From Companilactobacillus musae (GTDB lineage Bacteria > Bacillota > Bacilli > Lactobacillales > Lactobacillaceae), in NCBI RefSeq assembly GCF_003967595.1, contig NZ_BIFW01000004.1, positions 124,001 to 188,000 on the forward strand: DNA of 64,000 nucleotides, given 5' to 3'. Positions 1 through 10,105 of the stretch are shown here, piece after piece (the stretch's first letter is position 1; each line of letters begins with the position of its first letter). The notes beneath the pieces are model-generated. The model saw only the letters and a list, made by a program, of their open reading frames with translations, was not told the DNA's origin and made no database searches. A program made the translations under genes and the position numbers.

Positions 1-1079
1 TTAACGTAATCCATTGACTTGTTTTCCAAGTACTTCAAACCATCAAGGTTATCTGATTCAGCAGGAATCTTAACGTCATGTCTTGGTTGGTCAATTAAGA
101 CAACAGTTTCCATAAGGTTACGACGACCTTCTTGGATATATTGACCTAATGAGTGCAAGTCAGTTGAGAAGTTAGCTGATGATGGGTAGATACCCTTTTG
201 ATCTTTACCTTCAGATTCACCCATCAATTGCTTCCACCATTCGCCAAAGTATTGAACATTTGGTTCATAGTTTTCTAGCAATTCTGTTGTGTAACCTTTA
301 CGGTACAAGATATTTCTCAAAGCGGCATACTTGTAAGCATCGTTCTTTGTAAGATCAGCTGATGAATAATCAGTACGTGCAGTAGCAGCACCTTCCATCA
401 ACTTATCAATATCAGCACCAGCAACGGCAATTGGCAATAGACCAACAGCTGTAAGAACTGAGAAACGACCACCGATATCATCAGGAACAACGAATTCTTC
501 GTAGCCTTCAGCATCTGATTCAGTCTTCAAAGCACCCTTAGCACGGTCAGTTGTAGCATAGATACGACCCTTAGCAGCTTCAGCACCATATTTTTCAACC
601 AATTTAGCTTTCAAAATACGGAAAGCAATTGAAGGTTCTGTTGTTGTACCAGATTTTGAAATAATGTTGATACTGAAGTCACGGTCACCAATAACTTCTA
701 GTAAATCAGCGATGTAGTTTGGAGAAATTGAGTTACCACAGAAGTAAACTTCTGGAACATCTTTTTCATTCTTAACGTTGTAGAATGATGAACTTAAAAA
801 GTCGATTGCAGCACGTGCACCTAAGTATGATCCACCAATACCGATTCCGATAAATACTTCTGAATCTGATTGGATCTTCTTAGCAGCTTTCTTAATACGA
901 GCAAATTCATCCTTGTCATAGTCAACTGGCAAGTCAATGAAACCACGGAAGTCAGCACCGGCACCAGTACCCTTACGTAGTTCGTCGTCAGCAGCTGTAA
1001 CTAATGCTTGCATCTCGCCAAGTTCATTTTCATGAATAAACTTGTTTAATTTTGAATCATCAAATTTAATTTGTGTCAT
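1..1079 (-). CDS. pgi: Glucose-6-phosphate isomerase, C-terminus off the left edge
   Basis: Interconverts glucose-6-phosphate and fructose-6-phosphate in cytosolic glycolysis. The reverse strand reads from ATG at 1079 ([12 protein letters not shown]) through [11 protein letters not shown], the sugar-phosphate motif [14 protein letters not shown] and the segment [20 protein letters not shown], all typical of bacterial Pgi. About 359 codons are present. The family is about 450 residues, so roughly 90 residues lie outside the window. A GGAGAG ribosome binding site precedes the ATG. The gene is monocistronic here as far as can be seen. The family assignment is very secure. Confidence 0.95.
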   Translation of the reverse strand, partial: MTQIKFDDSKLNKFIHENELGEMQALVTAADDELRKGTGAGADFRGFIDLPVDYDKDEFARIKKAAKKIQSDSEVFIGIGIGGSYLGARAAIDFLSSSFYNVKNEKDVPEVYFCGNSISPNYIADLLEVIGDRDFSINIISKSGTTTEPSIAFRILKAKLVEKYGAEAAKGRIYATTDRAKGALKTESDAEGYEEFVVPDDIGGRFSVLTAVGLLPIAVAGADIDKLMEGAATARTDYSSADLTKNDAYKYAALRNILYRKGYTTELLENYEPNVQYFGEWWKQLMGESEGKDQKGIYPSSANFSTDLHSLGQYIQEGRRNLMETVVLIDQPRHDVKIPAESDNLDGLKYLENKSMDYV

Positions 1080-1134
1080 TTTCTCTCCTCCATATATACT
1101 ATCAAAACTAGATTAATCATTTTCGAAGAAAATT

Positions 1135-1764
1135 TCAAATTTTTATTAGTTTTTTTATCCATTTTCCAACAAAATATAACAAATATCCTACCGCAGCGCC
1201 GAGAGTATTGAAAATTACATCATCAATGTCAGTTACACCGGTGTTTAAAATAAACTGCAGCGTTTCTATTGATGTTGAAATCAAGGCTCCAATCAAAACA
1301 ACCTTGAAAAAACCAAAGTGTCTTTCAGTCAATGCCGGAATAAATGCTCCCATTGGTACGAACCACACAATATTACCATATAAGTTATAAAAAAAGTCGA
1401 CTAAAGACTGACCTTTTGATAATTTAAAGGTTTCTATGAGTGGTATTAGATTAATTTGGGACAACGGACGGTGAAAATAAAATTTGAATTGCCAAATGAA
1501 ATAGCCATCCCGAAAAACTGTCAAAGCAAAAAGTAGGAAAAGATAAAATGTAAACACGATCAATCCTAATTCTCGACTGAAAGATGTTTTCTTTTTCTTA
1601 ATTTTTATCCAAATATACCTCAAAACAATATAAAACAAGGTATACAGTATTGCCTTATCGACAGCATAAAAGGAAAGCCGAATCAATGGAAAATGATTAA
1701 TTTTCATTGCATATAATTTATATATGTAATCATACAACGGTCCTAAAAATATCATTTTGCTCAT
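1135..1764 (-). CDS. VanZ-like family membrane protein
   Basis: A 209-residue integral membrane protein with about five hydrophobic segments. The central NLIPLIETF and GNIVWFVPMGAFIPAL and the late SIETLQFILNTGVTDIDDVIFNTLGAAVGY are hallmarks of the VanZ-like family (acidic residues after IETLQ, then DIDDVIFNTLG). VanZ confers low-level teicoplanin resistance in enterococci; most homologues have no known role and probably act at the cell envelope. ATG at 1764 follows GGGAAAGA. The gene sits 56 bp downstream of the pgi start on the same strand and is read toward it. Function beyond the family is not inferable. Confidence 0.85.
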   Translation of the reverse strand: MSKMIFLGPLYDYIYKLYAMKINHFPLIRLSFYAVDKAILYTLFYIVLRYIWIKIKKKKTSFSRELGLIVFTFYLFLLFALTVFRDGYFIWQFKFYFHRPLSQINLIPLIETFKLSKGQSLVDFFYNLYGNIVWFVPMGAFIPALTERHFGFFKVVLIGALISTSIETLQFILNTGVTDIDDVIFNTLGAAVGYLLYFVGKWIKKLIKI

Positions 1765-1868
1765 TCTTTCCCACTTTTTACCTATAACGTATTATACTAA
1801 CAATTAAGTAATTTATTTAGAGTTTTAAATAGATTTATTAAAGAATTTTTACAAACAAGGAATTATCA

Positions 1869-4019
1869 ATGAATAAATTAAAATATATTTTGAGTAAAAG
1901 ATTAGGATTCATGTCTTTATTAATCTTTTTACTCTGGATTAAAACCATTATTGCCTATTATTTGGACTTCTCTCTTGGCGTTTCGGACCCGTTACAGCAC
2001 CTAATTTTAATTATCAATCCAATTGCAACGGCAGTCATTCTTTTGAGCATAGCGTTATACATTAATCGCTCTAAAGTTTCGTATATCGTTATAGGTGTTA
2101 TCTATATTTTAGAGTCAATTCTCCTCTATGGTAACATTCTTTATTATCGCGAATTTAGTGATTTTCTATCATTTAATACTATTGCTGGAGCTACCAAAGT
2201 TTCTAAAGGTTTAGGCAGCAGTGCCACAAATCTAATTCAATCCCATGATTTTATTTATGATTTAGATTTCATTATCATAGCAATATTATTACTTACCCAT
2301 TATATCAAAATTGACCCTCGTCCAATGAGAAAATTAACCGCAATTGCCACAACTTTTTTAGGTATTTTCTTATTCTCATTTAATTTAACAATTGCTGAAT
2401 GTAATCGCCCACAATTACTAGGTAGAACTTTTGATCGAGCTTATATTGTAAAGTATTTAGGTTTAAATACCTTTTTGGCTTACGACTCGATTAAAACTGT
2501 TCAAAATAATCAAGTTCGTTCTGAAGCTGTGGGAACAGATATGGACGATGTTTTGTCCTATTTAAATCAAAACTATGCTAAGCCTAATCCTTCATATTAT
2601 GGAAAAGCTAAGGGCAAAAATATTATTGTTATTCACTTGGAAAGCTTCCAACAATTCTTAATCAACGATAAAGTTAATGGACAAGAAGTAACTCCATTTT
2701 TGAACAGTCTATATAACGATAAAAACACAATGTCCTTTGATAATTTCTACCATGAAGTTGGTCAGGGAAAAACCAGCGATGCTGAAAATATGCTAGAAAC
2801 CGGATTATTTGGTTTACCAGAAGGCTCACTTTTTTCAAAATTAGGTAGTGATAATACATTTCAAGCTGCACCTGCCATTTTGGGACAAAAAGAAGGTTAT
2901 ACAAGCGCCGTCTTCCATGGTAATATCGGTAGCTTTTGGAATCGTGATAATGTTTATAAAAATATGGGCTACAACTATTTCTTCGATTCTAGTTATTTCA
3001 ATAAAACAGCTGATTCCAGTCTAGAATATGGTATGAAAGATAAATTAATGCTCTCCGAGAGTGCTAAGTATCTCGAACAATTACAGCAACCGTTCTATGC
3101 CAAATTTATTACGGTTACTAATCATTATCCTTTTGAACTGCCTGATGAAGATAATGACGGATTCCAAGCACCAGATACTGGTAACAGTGCAGTTAACAAT
3201 TATTTCTTAACTGCTCATTACTTGGATAATGCTTTAAAGGAATTTTTCGATTACCTCAAGTCTAGTGGCATTTATGACAATTCTATGATTGTTCTCTATG
3301 GTGATCACTATGGACTCTCCAACAGTCAAAACCCTGACTTAGCTCCACTACTAGGGGTTGATGCCAATGATTGGACTGATTTTAATAACTCGCAAATGCA
3401 AAAAGTACCATTTATGGTTCACATGAAAGGTCTAAAAGGTGGCATCAACCACACCTATGGTGGAGAAATCGACGTCTTGCCAACACTTTTGCATTTAGCA
3501 GGTATCAATACTAAACAATACGTTGAATTGGGTACCGATCTTCTATCTAAAGAACATAAACAAATTGTGATTTTTAGAAATAAAAATTTCATTACTCCAA
3601 ATTACACTGTCCTAAAAGATAGCGATGGTAATCCCGAAGTATTCAAGAATAAAACTGGCGAACAAATTGATCTTGACCAAAATCCTGTGTTGAAACAAAA
3701 AGTTGCCAAATGGCAAAAATATGTTAATGATAAGCTGAAATTGTCAGATACTATCAATAACAAAAATCTCTTACGTTTCTATACTCCTAGTGGCTTTACT
3801 CCAGTAGATCCTAAGAATCAGAGCTATCAAAATGAAATTCAAAAGTTAGTTCAAACTAGAGATCAACTTGGTCTAAAATCAACTAGTGTTTACTCCCAGA
3901 ATAATGATAAATCGACTACAGATTTGTATAATACCGATGCTCCGGAATTAAATGGTGATCGTACTGATATTGATAGTTGGTCTAGTATTTTAAAAGATAC
4001 AAATGACAGTTCCAAATAA
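1869..4019 (+). CDS. ltaS: LtaS-like lipoteichoic acid synthase (copy 1)
   Basis: Polymerises or primes the glycerol-phosphate chain of lipoteichoic acid on the outer face of the membrane, using phosphatidylglycerol. The 716-residue protein has five N-terminal membrane segments (about residues 14-33, 43-66, 70-92, 128-146, 155-175) and an extracellular sulfatase-fold domain. Metal and catalytic residues of LtaS are visible: E258 in IHLESF, T302 in GQGKTSDAE (the nucleophile position), and D479-H480 in LYGDHYG. An AAGGAA site precedes ATG 1869. A close paralogue follows in tandem after a terminator, so the two are probably transcribed separately. Which copy is the synthase and which a primase cannot be told. 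Confidence 0.92.
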   Translation: MNKLKYILSKRLGFMSLLIFLLWIKTIIAYYLDFSLGVSDPLQHLILIINPIATAVILLSIALYINRSKVSYIVIGVIYILESILLYGNILYYREFSDFLSFNTIAGATKVSKGLGSSATNLIQSHDFIYDLDFIIIAILLLTHYIKIDPRPMRKLTAIATTFLGIFLFSFNLTIAECNRPQLLGRTFDRAYIVKYLGLNTFLAYDSIKTVQNNQVRSEAVGTDMDDVLSYLNQNYAKPNPSYYGKAKGKNIIVIHLESFQQFLINDKVNGQEVTPFLNSLYNDKNTMSFDNFYHEVGQGKTSDAENMLETGLFGLPEGSLFSKLGSDNTFQAAPAILGQKEGYTSAVFHGNIGSFWNRDNVYKNMGYNYFFDSSYFNKTADSSLEYGMKDKLMLSESAKYLEQLQQPFYAKFITVTNHYPFELPDEDNDGFQAPDTGNSAVNNYFLTAHYLDNALKEFFDYLKSSGIYDNSMIVLYGDHYGLSNSQNPDLAPLLGVDANDWTDFNNSQMQKVPFMVHMKGLKGGINHTYGGEIDVLPTLLHLAGINTKQYVELGTDLLSKEHKQIVIFRNKNFITPNYTVLKDSDGNPEVFKNKTGEQIDLDQNPVLKQKVAKWQKYVNDKLKLSDTINNKNLLRFYTPSGFTPVDPKNQSYQNEIQKLVQTRDQLGLKSTSVYSQNNDKSTTDLYNTDAPELNGDRTDIDSWSSILKDTNDSSK

Positions 4020-4023
4020 GATT

Positions 4024-4077
4024 AAAATAGCATCTATTAAGAGCTTTAAGTATAGCTCTTTAATAGGCGCTATTTTT
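4024..4077 (+). terminator. Terminator after ltaS copy 1
   Basis: AAAATAGC and GCTATTTTT arms surround an inner stem TTAAGAGCT/AGCTCTTTAA and end in a T-run, five bases after the stop of the first ltaS gene. Confidence 0.8.
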
Positions 4078-4192
4078 GTCTTCATATCTAGAATTTACCA
4101 ACTATAATGATGTTTACATAGAAGCTAGCTTTTTTTATTTTCCGAAATAACGTATTATTAATCGGTGAACTAATTTAATTATGAGGAAAAAA

Positions 4193-6340
4193 ATGAAAAA
4201 AATTCAAACCTTTTTAAACAAACGATTAGGCTTTATGACCTTTTTAATCATTTGTTTATGGTTAAAGACGGTTATTGCCTACTACATAGACTTTTCTTTA
4301 AGTATTGAGAATTTATTGCAACATTTCTTTGCAATAGTAAATCCCTTTGCAACAATCGTTTTATTAATGAGCTTGGCTCTTTATATTAACAAAGCAAAAA
4401 TCTCCTATATTGTTATGGGAGTAATATATATTGCCGATTCGCTGTTTATTTATGCCAACATTCTTTATTATCGTGAATTGTCCGACTTTATCTCTGCAAG
4501 TACCATCGTCGGTGTTGGTAAAGTTGCCAAAGGTTTAGGCAGCAGTACCGTTGGCTCGATGCAACTACGAGATATTATTTATTTAATTGATTTTATTATT
4601 ATAATTCTATTATTTGCAACACGTTTCGTAAAAATCGATCAACGTCCTTTTAGAAAAATAAATGCTTTGGCTACCACTTGTCTAGGAATTGCCTTATTCT
4701 CAGCTGATTTGGCAGGTTCTGAAGCCAATCGTCCCCAATTACTGGGGAGAACCTTTGATCACTCTTATATCGTCAAATATTTAGGTATTAACACTTTTTT
4801 AGCTTATGATGCCGTTCGTTCTGTTCAAAATGACCAAGTTCGTTCTAGTGCAACTGAAACGGAAATAGACAGTGTTTTAGATTATACAAAGCAAAACTAT
4901 GCTGCACCTAATCCAAAATATTTCGGTAAAGCTAATGGCAAAAATATTATCATCATTCATTTAGAAAGCTTTGAACAATTTCTAATTGATATGAAGGTCA
5001 ACGGTCAAGAAGTAACTCCATTTTTGAATAGTCTTTACAATGATCAAAATACTATTTCGTTTGATAATTTTTACCATGAAGTAGGCTCTGGCCGAACAAG
5101 TGATGCAGAAACTATGCTTGAAAGTGGTCTTTTTGGATTACCTGAAGGATCATTTTTCCAAAAACTGGGCGGTGATAATACTTTCCAAGCTGCTCCGGCC
5201 ATCCTAGGTCAGAAAAAGGGCTATAAGAGTGCTGTCTTCCATGGTAATAGTGCTAGTTTCTGGGGCCGAAATGTTACCTACAAGAATATGGGTTACAATT
5301 ATTTCTTCGATGAAAGTTACTACGATGTTACTCCCGGTTCCCTATCAGAAAACAATTACGGTATTAAAGATAAACTATTGTTCTCCGAAGGCGTTAAATA
5401 TTTGGAACAAATGCAACAACCCTTCTACGTTAAGTTTTTAACCGTTACTAACCATGTAGGATATCCCCTATCAGATGAAGACAATGGCGATTTTCAAACA
5501 TCAGATACTTCTATCGATACAGTCAACCGTTATTTCAAAACAGCTCATTATTTAGATAAATCAGTAGAGGAATTTTTCAATTATCTCAAAGCAACTGGAT
5601 TGGATAAAAAATCAATGGTCGTTTTATATGGAGATCATTATGGCTTAAATTCAGAACAACATGCCGATGGATTATCTACACTATTAGGTAAAACTCCAGA
5701 TACTTGGACCGAATTTGACACTACTCATACCATGCAAAAAGTTCCATTCATGATTCATATGGATGGTCTCAAAGGTGGAATCAATCACACTTATGGTGGC
5801 GAAATTGATGTTCTACCAACACTTCTACACTTAGCAGGTATCAATACTAAACAATACGTTCAAGTTGGAACTGATCTTTTCTCTAAACAGCATAATTCAA
5901 TCGTGGCATTTAGAAATAAAAATTTTGTTACTCCACATTACACCGTTTATCGTACTAACGGAAAGACTAGAGTTTATTCTAATGACACCGGCGAACAAGT
6001 TGACATGCGTGATAATCCTGAATTATTAACCAAAGTTGAAAAATGGGAACAAGAAGTTGATTTAAGATTGAAGACTTCTGATAGTGTTAATAACAAAAAT
6101 CTTTTGAGATTCTACACCCCGTTTGACTTTATGCCAGTCAATCCAGCTAATTACTCTTATCAAAACCAAGTTCAACAAATGGAAAAAATTCGTAATGACC
6201 TTGGTGATAAATCAACTAGTTTATATTCGAAAAACGGTAACAAATCAACAACCGATCTTTATAATACTGATGCAGTCCAGCTTCAAGATGACCGTACTCC
6301 AATTGACAGTTGGTCATACTTAAATAAAGACAAGAAATAA
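4193..6340 (+). CDS. ltaS: LtaS-like lipoteichoic acid synthase (copy 2)
   Basis: A 715-residue paralogue of the upstream gene with the same layout: five N-terminal membrane helices, then the sulfatase domain. It keeps E258 (IIHLESF), T302 (GSGRTSDAE) and the LYGDHYG metal ligands, so it should be active. I chose ATG 4193 because GAGG at 4183-4186 lies six bases upstream; an in-frame ATG at 4181 overlaps that site. Differences from copy 1 are spread along the gene (GSGR for GQGK, IDMK for INDK), so the duplication is not recent. Repeat element A and a bidirectional terminator lie between it and the convergent histidine kinase. Confidence 0.92.
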   Translation: MKKIQTFLNKRLGFMTFLIICLWLKTVIAYYIDFSLSIENLLQHFFAIVNPFATIVLLMSLALYINKAKISYIVMGVIYIADSLFIYANILYYRELSDFISASTIVGVGKVAKGLGSSTVGSMQLRDIIYLIDFIIIILLFATRFVKIDQRPFRKINALATTCLGIALFSADLAGSEANRPQLLGRTFDHSYIVKYLGINTFLAYDAVRSVQNDQVRSSATETEIDSVLDYTKQNYAAPNPKYFGKANGKNIIIIHLESFEQFLIDMKVNGQEVTPFLNSLYNDQNTISFDNFYHEVGSGRTSDAETMLESGLFGLPEGSFFQKLGGDNTFQAAPAILGQKKGYKSAVFHGNSASFWGRNVTYKNMGYNYFFDESYYDVTPGSLSENNYGIKDKLLFSEGVKYLEQMQQPFYVKFLTVTNHVGYPLSDEDNGDFQTSDTSIDTVNRYFKTAHYLDKSVEEFFNYLKATGLDKKSMVVLYGDHYGLNSEQHADGLSTLLGKTPDTWTEFDTTHTMQKVPFMIHMDGLKGGINHTYGGEIDVLPTLLHLAGINTKQYVQVGTDLFSKQHNSIVAFRNKNFVTPHYTVYRTNGKTRVYSNDTGEQVDMRDNPELLTKVEKWEQEVDLRLKTSDSVNNKNLLRFYTPFDFMPVNPANYSYQNQVQQMEKIRNDLGDKSTSLYSKNGNKSTTDLYNTDAVQLQDDRTPIDSWSYLNKDKK

Positions 6341-6358
6341 AATCGATGATAATAAATA

Positions 6359-6516
6359 TGTCGTCCTCCGCAACAAGAAAATTTGGCTGGAACGCTGCGG
6401 GCACAGATTTGAACCAACTCAAGTTCAGAGTTGTTTCAAATACTGGCCTTTCTTCTAAGTGAGTTCCTCACTAAGAAGAATTTCGCGGCTGAGCCAATTT
6501 TCTTGTTGCTCCGGAC
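6359..6516 (+). repeat. Paired structured repeat A (subtype 1, forward)
   Basis: Starts GTCGTCCTCCG and ends CTCCGGAC. The terminal stem is GCAACAAGAAAATT / AATTTTCTTGTTGC, closing the shared core GGAACG...TTTCAAATACTGG...CTTCTAAG...CTAAGAAG. It forms an inverted pair with element B. Confidence 0.85.
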
Positions 6517-6545
6517 TGGTATATTACTTTATTGATTATTTGATT

Positions 6546-6626
6546 AAAAAAAAGAACAGAATTTATTGAAAAAAATCAAGGTATGTAAAATATACCTAAA
6601 TCTTCCAATAAATTCTGCTCTTTTTT
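6546..6626. terminator. Bidirectional terminator between repeats A and B
   Basis: Long inverted repeat AAGAACAGAATTTATTG / CAATAAATTCTGCTCTT, flanked by A- and T-runs. It can serve ltaS copy 2 on the plus strand and the histidine kinase on the minus strand. Confidence 0.75.
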
Positions 6627-6684
6627 AATAAAAACAGTTCCAATAATACAGTTTTAATAGATAAATCTAGATTCCAAAAACACA

Positions 6685-6846
6685 GTCGGGAGTAAAAAAT
6701 CTGTGGACCCTCAGTGGTGAAATTCTACTTAGCTCACGTAGTGAGTTTAGTAGAAGACCGAGCTTGGAGACAATTGCGAATTTCAATTGGCTTCAAGTCG
6801 TGTCCACCACGTTCCAGCGGTCCACAGATTTTTTACGGACGACGGA
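6685..6846 (-). repeat. Paired structured repeat B (subtype 2, reverse)
   Basis: Starts GTCGGGAG and ends CGGACGACGG. The terminal stem is AAAAAATCTGTGGACC / GGTCCACAGATTTTTT around the same core as element A, read on the opposite strand. The stem differs from the other subtype 2 copies but is fully compensated. Confidence 0.85.
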
Positions 6847-6906
6847 ATCCTTCCATCAACTTAGTTAATATTAGTTATAACCAAGCTTAAATTCTACAAA
6901 TACCCT

Positions 6907-8409
6907 TTATTGGTCTTGTTGATTTTTTTCGTTTGGTTTATGTTCATAACCCTCATCAAAGAGTGTCACGATAAAGGTTGTTCCTTCGTTAAGCTTACTC
7001 TTAACTTCTATTTCACCGCCATGATTTTCAACCAATTGGTGAACAATAGAAAGTCCTAAACCAGATTCACCATACTTACGATTTTTACGTGATGGATCTG
7101 CTTTATAATAACGATCCCAAATATTCTTTACTTGATCTTCAGACATCCCAATACCAGTATCAGAAACAGTAAAAATTGAAGCATGACGGTCTTCATCGCG
7201 ACCACCGCTGATAAATATTTGTCCATTATTAGTAAACTGAATAGCATTTTGCATGATATTGAAGATCACTTGTACAAAACGATCATAATCAGCATATGTC
7301 TTCAATTCGCCTTCAAATGGCTTCAAAATTAATTCATCTTTTGATGATGCAGCTTTCTTTTCCAATTGTGAAGTAATATCTTGCAACGGTTTATTAGCAT
7401 CAAAAACACGTTTTGCCATTGTAATTTGATTAGTTCGTATCTTTTCATAATCAAGATTCTCATTAACTAAACGAATCAAACGCTTTGTTTCATTACGCAT
7501 TAATTGGATACTTTGACCTTTGGATTCTTCTGGAATAGCATCATAAGCTAAACCCTCCAGCAATCCATTAATTGTCGTCAATGGCGTTCTCATTTCATGG
7601 GAAGCATCGGCCATGAATTCCTTACGACGTTGCTCCTGACGTTTAATTTCTTTATCTGAAGCCTCTAATGACTTAACCATTTGATTAAAATCATCGGCTA
7701 AATCATCAAGTTCATCGCGACCTTTACTTTCAATGTGAACTGAAAAATCATTATTGGCAACTTTTTTAGTAGCTCCTCGTAAACGATTGATACGATTGAC
7801 TTGATATCTCGACAGCAAAAAACTCAAAATAATTGCCGCTAACAATGAAATCAATAAAGCAAAATACAAACGACTATTTATCTCACCGATATTAGTTTGA
7901 AGCTCAGAAACATCCGATCCCGCCCAAACGGCTGCAACCAATTTTCCATTTTGGAACCAAGGTGTCAAAACATAAACATAACTGCGGTTATCATCCTTGC
8001 GAAGCCTTGGATTGCCTGCAGTATTCTGAGGCTTTTGGACATTACGAATTGTCTTACCTTGCTTCAGTTTATTCCAATATGACTGTTTCAAATGCAACTT
8101 AACATTTGTTGGTGGAGTTGGATAAACTTGATTATTATCATAATCAAAAATCGCAAATTGAACATTTCTCTCCGAAAGAACTTGTTCAACTGTTCGAATA
8201 TTATCACCAGTTATATTATGAATTTGCCCAGTTTTTGGATCAGTTTTCAAAGCTATCTTCTCAAGATTACCAGCATAACTCTCCAAACTCTTATAAGTCC
8301 GGTTGTACTCCCAATTAGTTGAGGCACTAGTTACAGAATACAAAATAATCCCAAGCGTTGTTAAAATAACAATCAAAAAGCTCAGCATATTTTGGTAAAT
8401 TAATTTCAT
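6907..8409 (-). CDS. Sensor histidine kinase of a two-component system
   Basis: A 500-residue membrane sensor kinase. Two membrane segments (about 8-26 and 182-200) bracket an extracytoplasmic sensor of about 155 residues; HAMP follows at about 201-253. The HisKA box FMADASHEMRTPLTTI carries phospho-acceptor H271. The ATPase domain shows N-box (NIMQNAIQF), G1 (DTGIGM) and G2 (GESGLGLSI) motifs. The start overlaps the stop of the upstream response regulator by one base (TAATG), so the pair is translationally coupled. The stimulus is not evident. The short Lys/Gln/Asn-rich C-terminal tail after the ATPase domain is unremarkable. Confidence 0.93.
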   Translation of the reverse strand: MKLIYQNMLSFLIVILTTLGIILYSVTSASTNWEYNRTYKSLESYAGNLEKIALKTDPKTGQIHNITGDNIRTVEQVLSERNVQFAIFDYDNNQVYPTPPTNVKLHLKQSYWNKLKQGKTIRNVQKPQNTAGNPRLRKDDNRSYVYVLTPWFQNGKLVAAVWAGSDVSELQTNIGEINSRLYFALLISLLAAIILSFLLSRYQVNRINRLRGATKKVANNDFSVHIESKGRDELDDLADDFNQMVKSLEASDKEIKRQEQRRKEFMADASHEMRTPLTTINGLLEGLAYDAIPEESKGQSIQLMRNETKRLIRLVNENLDYEKIRTNQITMAKRVFDANKPLQDITSQLEKKAASSKDELILKPFEGELKTYADYDRFVQVIFNIMQNAIQFTNNGQIFISGGRDEDRHASIFTVSDTGIGMSEDQVKNIWDRYYKADPSRKNRKYGESGLGLSIVHQLVENHGGEIEVKSKLNEGTTFIVTLFDEGYEHKPNEKNQQDQ

Positions 8410-9158
8410 TAGGCTTTACTCTTTACTCCTGAATCGTCAAACTTATAACCAACGCCCCAAACGGTTTCAATAACTTGAGGACCAACTTTTTCAATTTTTT
8501 GACGAAGTTTTTTGATATGAGCATCAACGGTTCTTTCTTCACCAAAATAATCATAGTCCCAAACTTGTTCCAACAATTGTTCACGTGAAAAGACTTGCTT
8601 TGGCTTACTTGCCAAGGTTTTCAAAAGATCAAATTCCTTAGGTGTTAAATCAGGGATTTCTTTACCGTCTAGATAAGCTTCACGAGTATTTGAATTTAAC
8701 TTAAAGAATCCTGTATTAATATCAAAGCCATCATCAGCCTCTTCTACTTCTGCATTAACCGGAGTATTTTCAGCTAACTTTTCTGCCAAATTCTCATCAC
8801 GTCGATGAATTGCTTTCATTCTAGCAATCAAAGTAATGGGACTGAAAGGCTTAGTTACATAATCATCAGCGCCAAATTCTAATCCAAGAACTTGATCACT
8901 TTCAGTATCTCGAGCTGTCAACATAATAATGGGCACTGTTTTAGAAACTTTTCTAATTTCTTTAGCAACTTCCATACCATCTTTGCCAGGGAGATTAAGG
9001 TCTAAGGTAATCATGTCCCACTTATCTGGATCTTCATTAAACATATCAACGGCTTGATTACCATCATAAGCAAAACTTGCTTCCCATTTTTCTTTTTGGA
9101 AAAACATGCCCATCATTTCAGATACGGACTTGTTATCCTCTATCATTAAAATCTTCAT
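8409..9158 (-). CDS. OmpR-family response regulator
   Basis: A 249-residue transcription factor with a receiver domain (ED acidic pair at 7-8, phospho-acceptor D53 in ITLDLNLPG, T/A switch in MLTARDTE, K in VTKPF) and a C-terminal winged helix (LTPKEFDLLKTLASKP...VWDYDYFGEERTVDAHIKKLRQKI). The linker of about 25 acidic residues (AEVEEADDGFD) is longer than usual. GGAGTGAT precedes ATG 9158. It partners the kinase encoded directly downstream. Targets are unknown. Confidence 0.93.
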   Translation of the reverse strand: MKILMIEDNKSVSEMMGMFFQKEKWEASFAYDGNQAVDMFNEDPDKWDMITLDLNLPGKDGMEVAKEIRKVSKTVPIIMLTARDTESDQVLGLEFGADDYVTKPFSPITLIARMKAIHRRDENLAEKLAENTPVNAEVEEADDGFDINTGFFKLNSNTREAYLDGKEIPDLTPKEFDLLKTLASKPKQVFSREQLLEQVWDYDYFGEERTVDAHIKKLRQKIEKVGPQVIETVWGVGYKFDDSGVKSKA

Positions 9159-9256
9159 AAATATATCACTCCATATTTAAAGTTAAGACTATCTCATTAC
9201 AGAAAAAATTGTTACCATATTGCTAGTATACAAAATAAAATTAGGTTGGTGATCTT

Positions 9257-10033
9257 TTGCAAGAAAATTATCGAGGAACTGTCTTTTTTGATTTGGACGG
9301 AACCCTCCTAAACAATCATTCTCAGGTTGACGAGTCCGTGGTACAAGCTGTCAAAGAACTCAAACAGAATAATTATTTACCCGTTATCAGTACTGGACGA
9401 GCACCTATTGAAATTGATGCTGTCACAAGTACTACCGGTATTGATACTTATATTACTTTAAATGGTGCATTTGTCCAATCTCAAGACAAAGTCGTTTACA
9501 GTAATAATATAAAACCAGAATTGGTTAAAGAAATAATCGACATGGCTCATCAAGCTGGCGATTCAATTTACATGCATTCAACCGATAAAACTTTTTTAAG
9601 TGGTGAAACACCTTTTATTACAGAATTTTTCCACAAGCTAAGTTTAGATATTCCTGAAATTGATCCTGATTTTTATCAAAAAGACGATATTCCAATGTTT
9701 GTCATTCTTACTGACAGTGACGGCAAAGAATATCAAACTAAATTCCCCGAGTTGCAATTCTATAACACAGGCTATCATTCAATCGATACTGTTGCCAAAG
9801 GCGTTTCCAAAATGAGTGGAATCAAACACCTACTCAAAGAATTAAAAATGGAAGACAAACCTGTCTATGCTTTTGGCGATGGTACGAATGACCTACCAAT
9901 GATCAAATACGCTGACTACGGTATTGCCATGGGTAATGGTATAGCTCCGGTTAAAGATGCTGCTACTTATGTTACCACTGAAAACGTTAACGGTGGTATC
10001 GTTAATGGTTTAAAACATTTCGATTTAATTTAA
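9257..10033 (+). CDS. Cof-type HAD-superfamily phosphatase
   Basis: A 258-residue cytosolic HAD hydrolase of the Cof/IIB subfamily, usually a sugar-phosphate or flavin-phosphate phosphatase. Motif I is FFDLDGTLLN (D12 nucleophile, D14 acid); motif II is STGR; the late FGDGTNDLPMIKYADYGIAMGNG supplies motifs III/IV. It starts at TTG 9257 after an AGGTTGGTGA site; no in-frame ATG fits better. It is divergent from the response regulator with about 100 bp between. The substrate cannot be deduced. A terminator follows at once. Confidence 0.9.
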   Translation: MQENYRGTVFFDLDGTLLNNHSQVDESVVQAVKELKQNNYLPVISTGRAPIEIDAVTSTTGIDTYITLNGAFVQSQDKVVYSNNIKPELVKEIIDMAHQAGDSIYMHSTDKTFLSGETPFITEFFHKLSLDIPEIDPDFYQKDDIPMFVILTDSDGKEYQTKFPELQFYNTGYHSIDTVAKGVSKMSGIKHLLKELKMEDKPVYAFGDGTNDLPMIKYADYGIAMGNGIAPVKDAATYVTTENVNGGIVNGLKHFDLI

Positions 10034-10038
10034 AATAA

Positions 10039-10105
10039 GAAAAACATCTATTTGAAGTTTATTGATACCTGTTACGATATCATATCCCCAAATAGATGTT
10101 TTTTT
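10039..10105. terminator. Bidirectional terminator
   Basis: AAAACATCTATTT and AAATAGATGTTTT arms flanked by A- and T-runs, between the convergent HAD and reductase genes. Confidence 0.8.
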
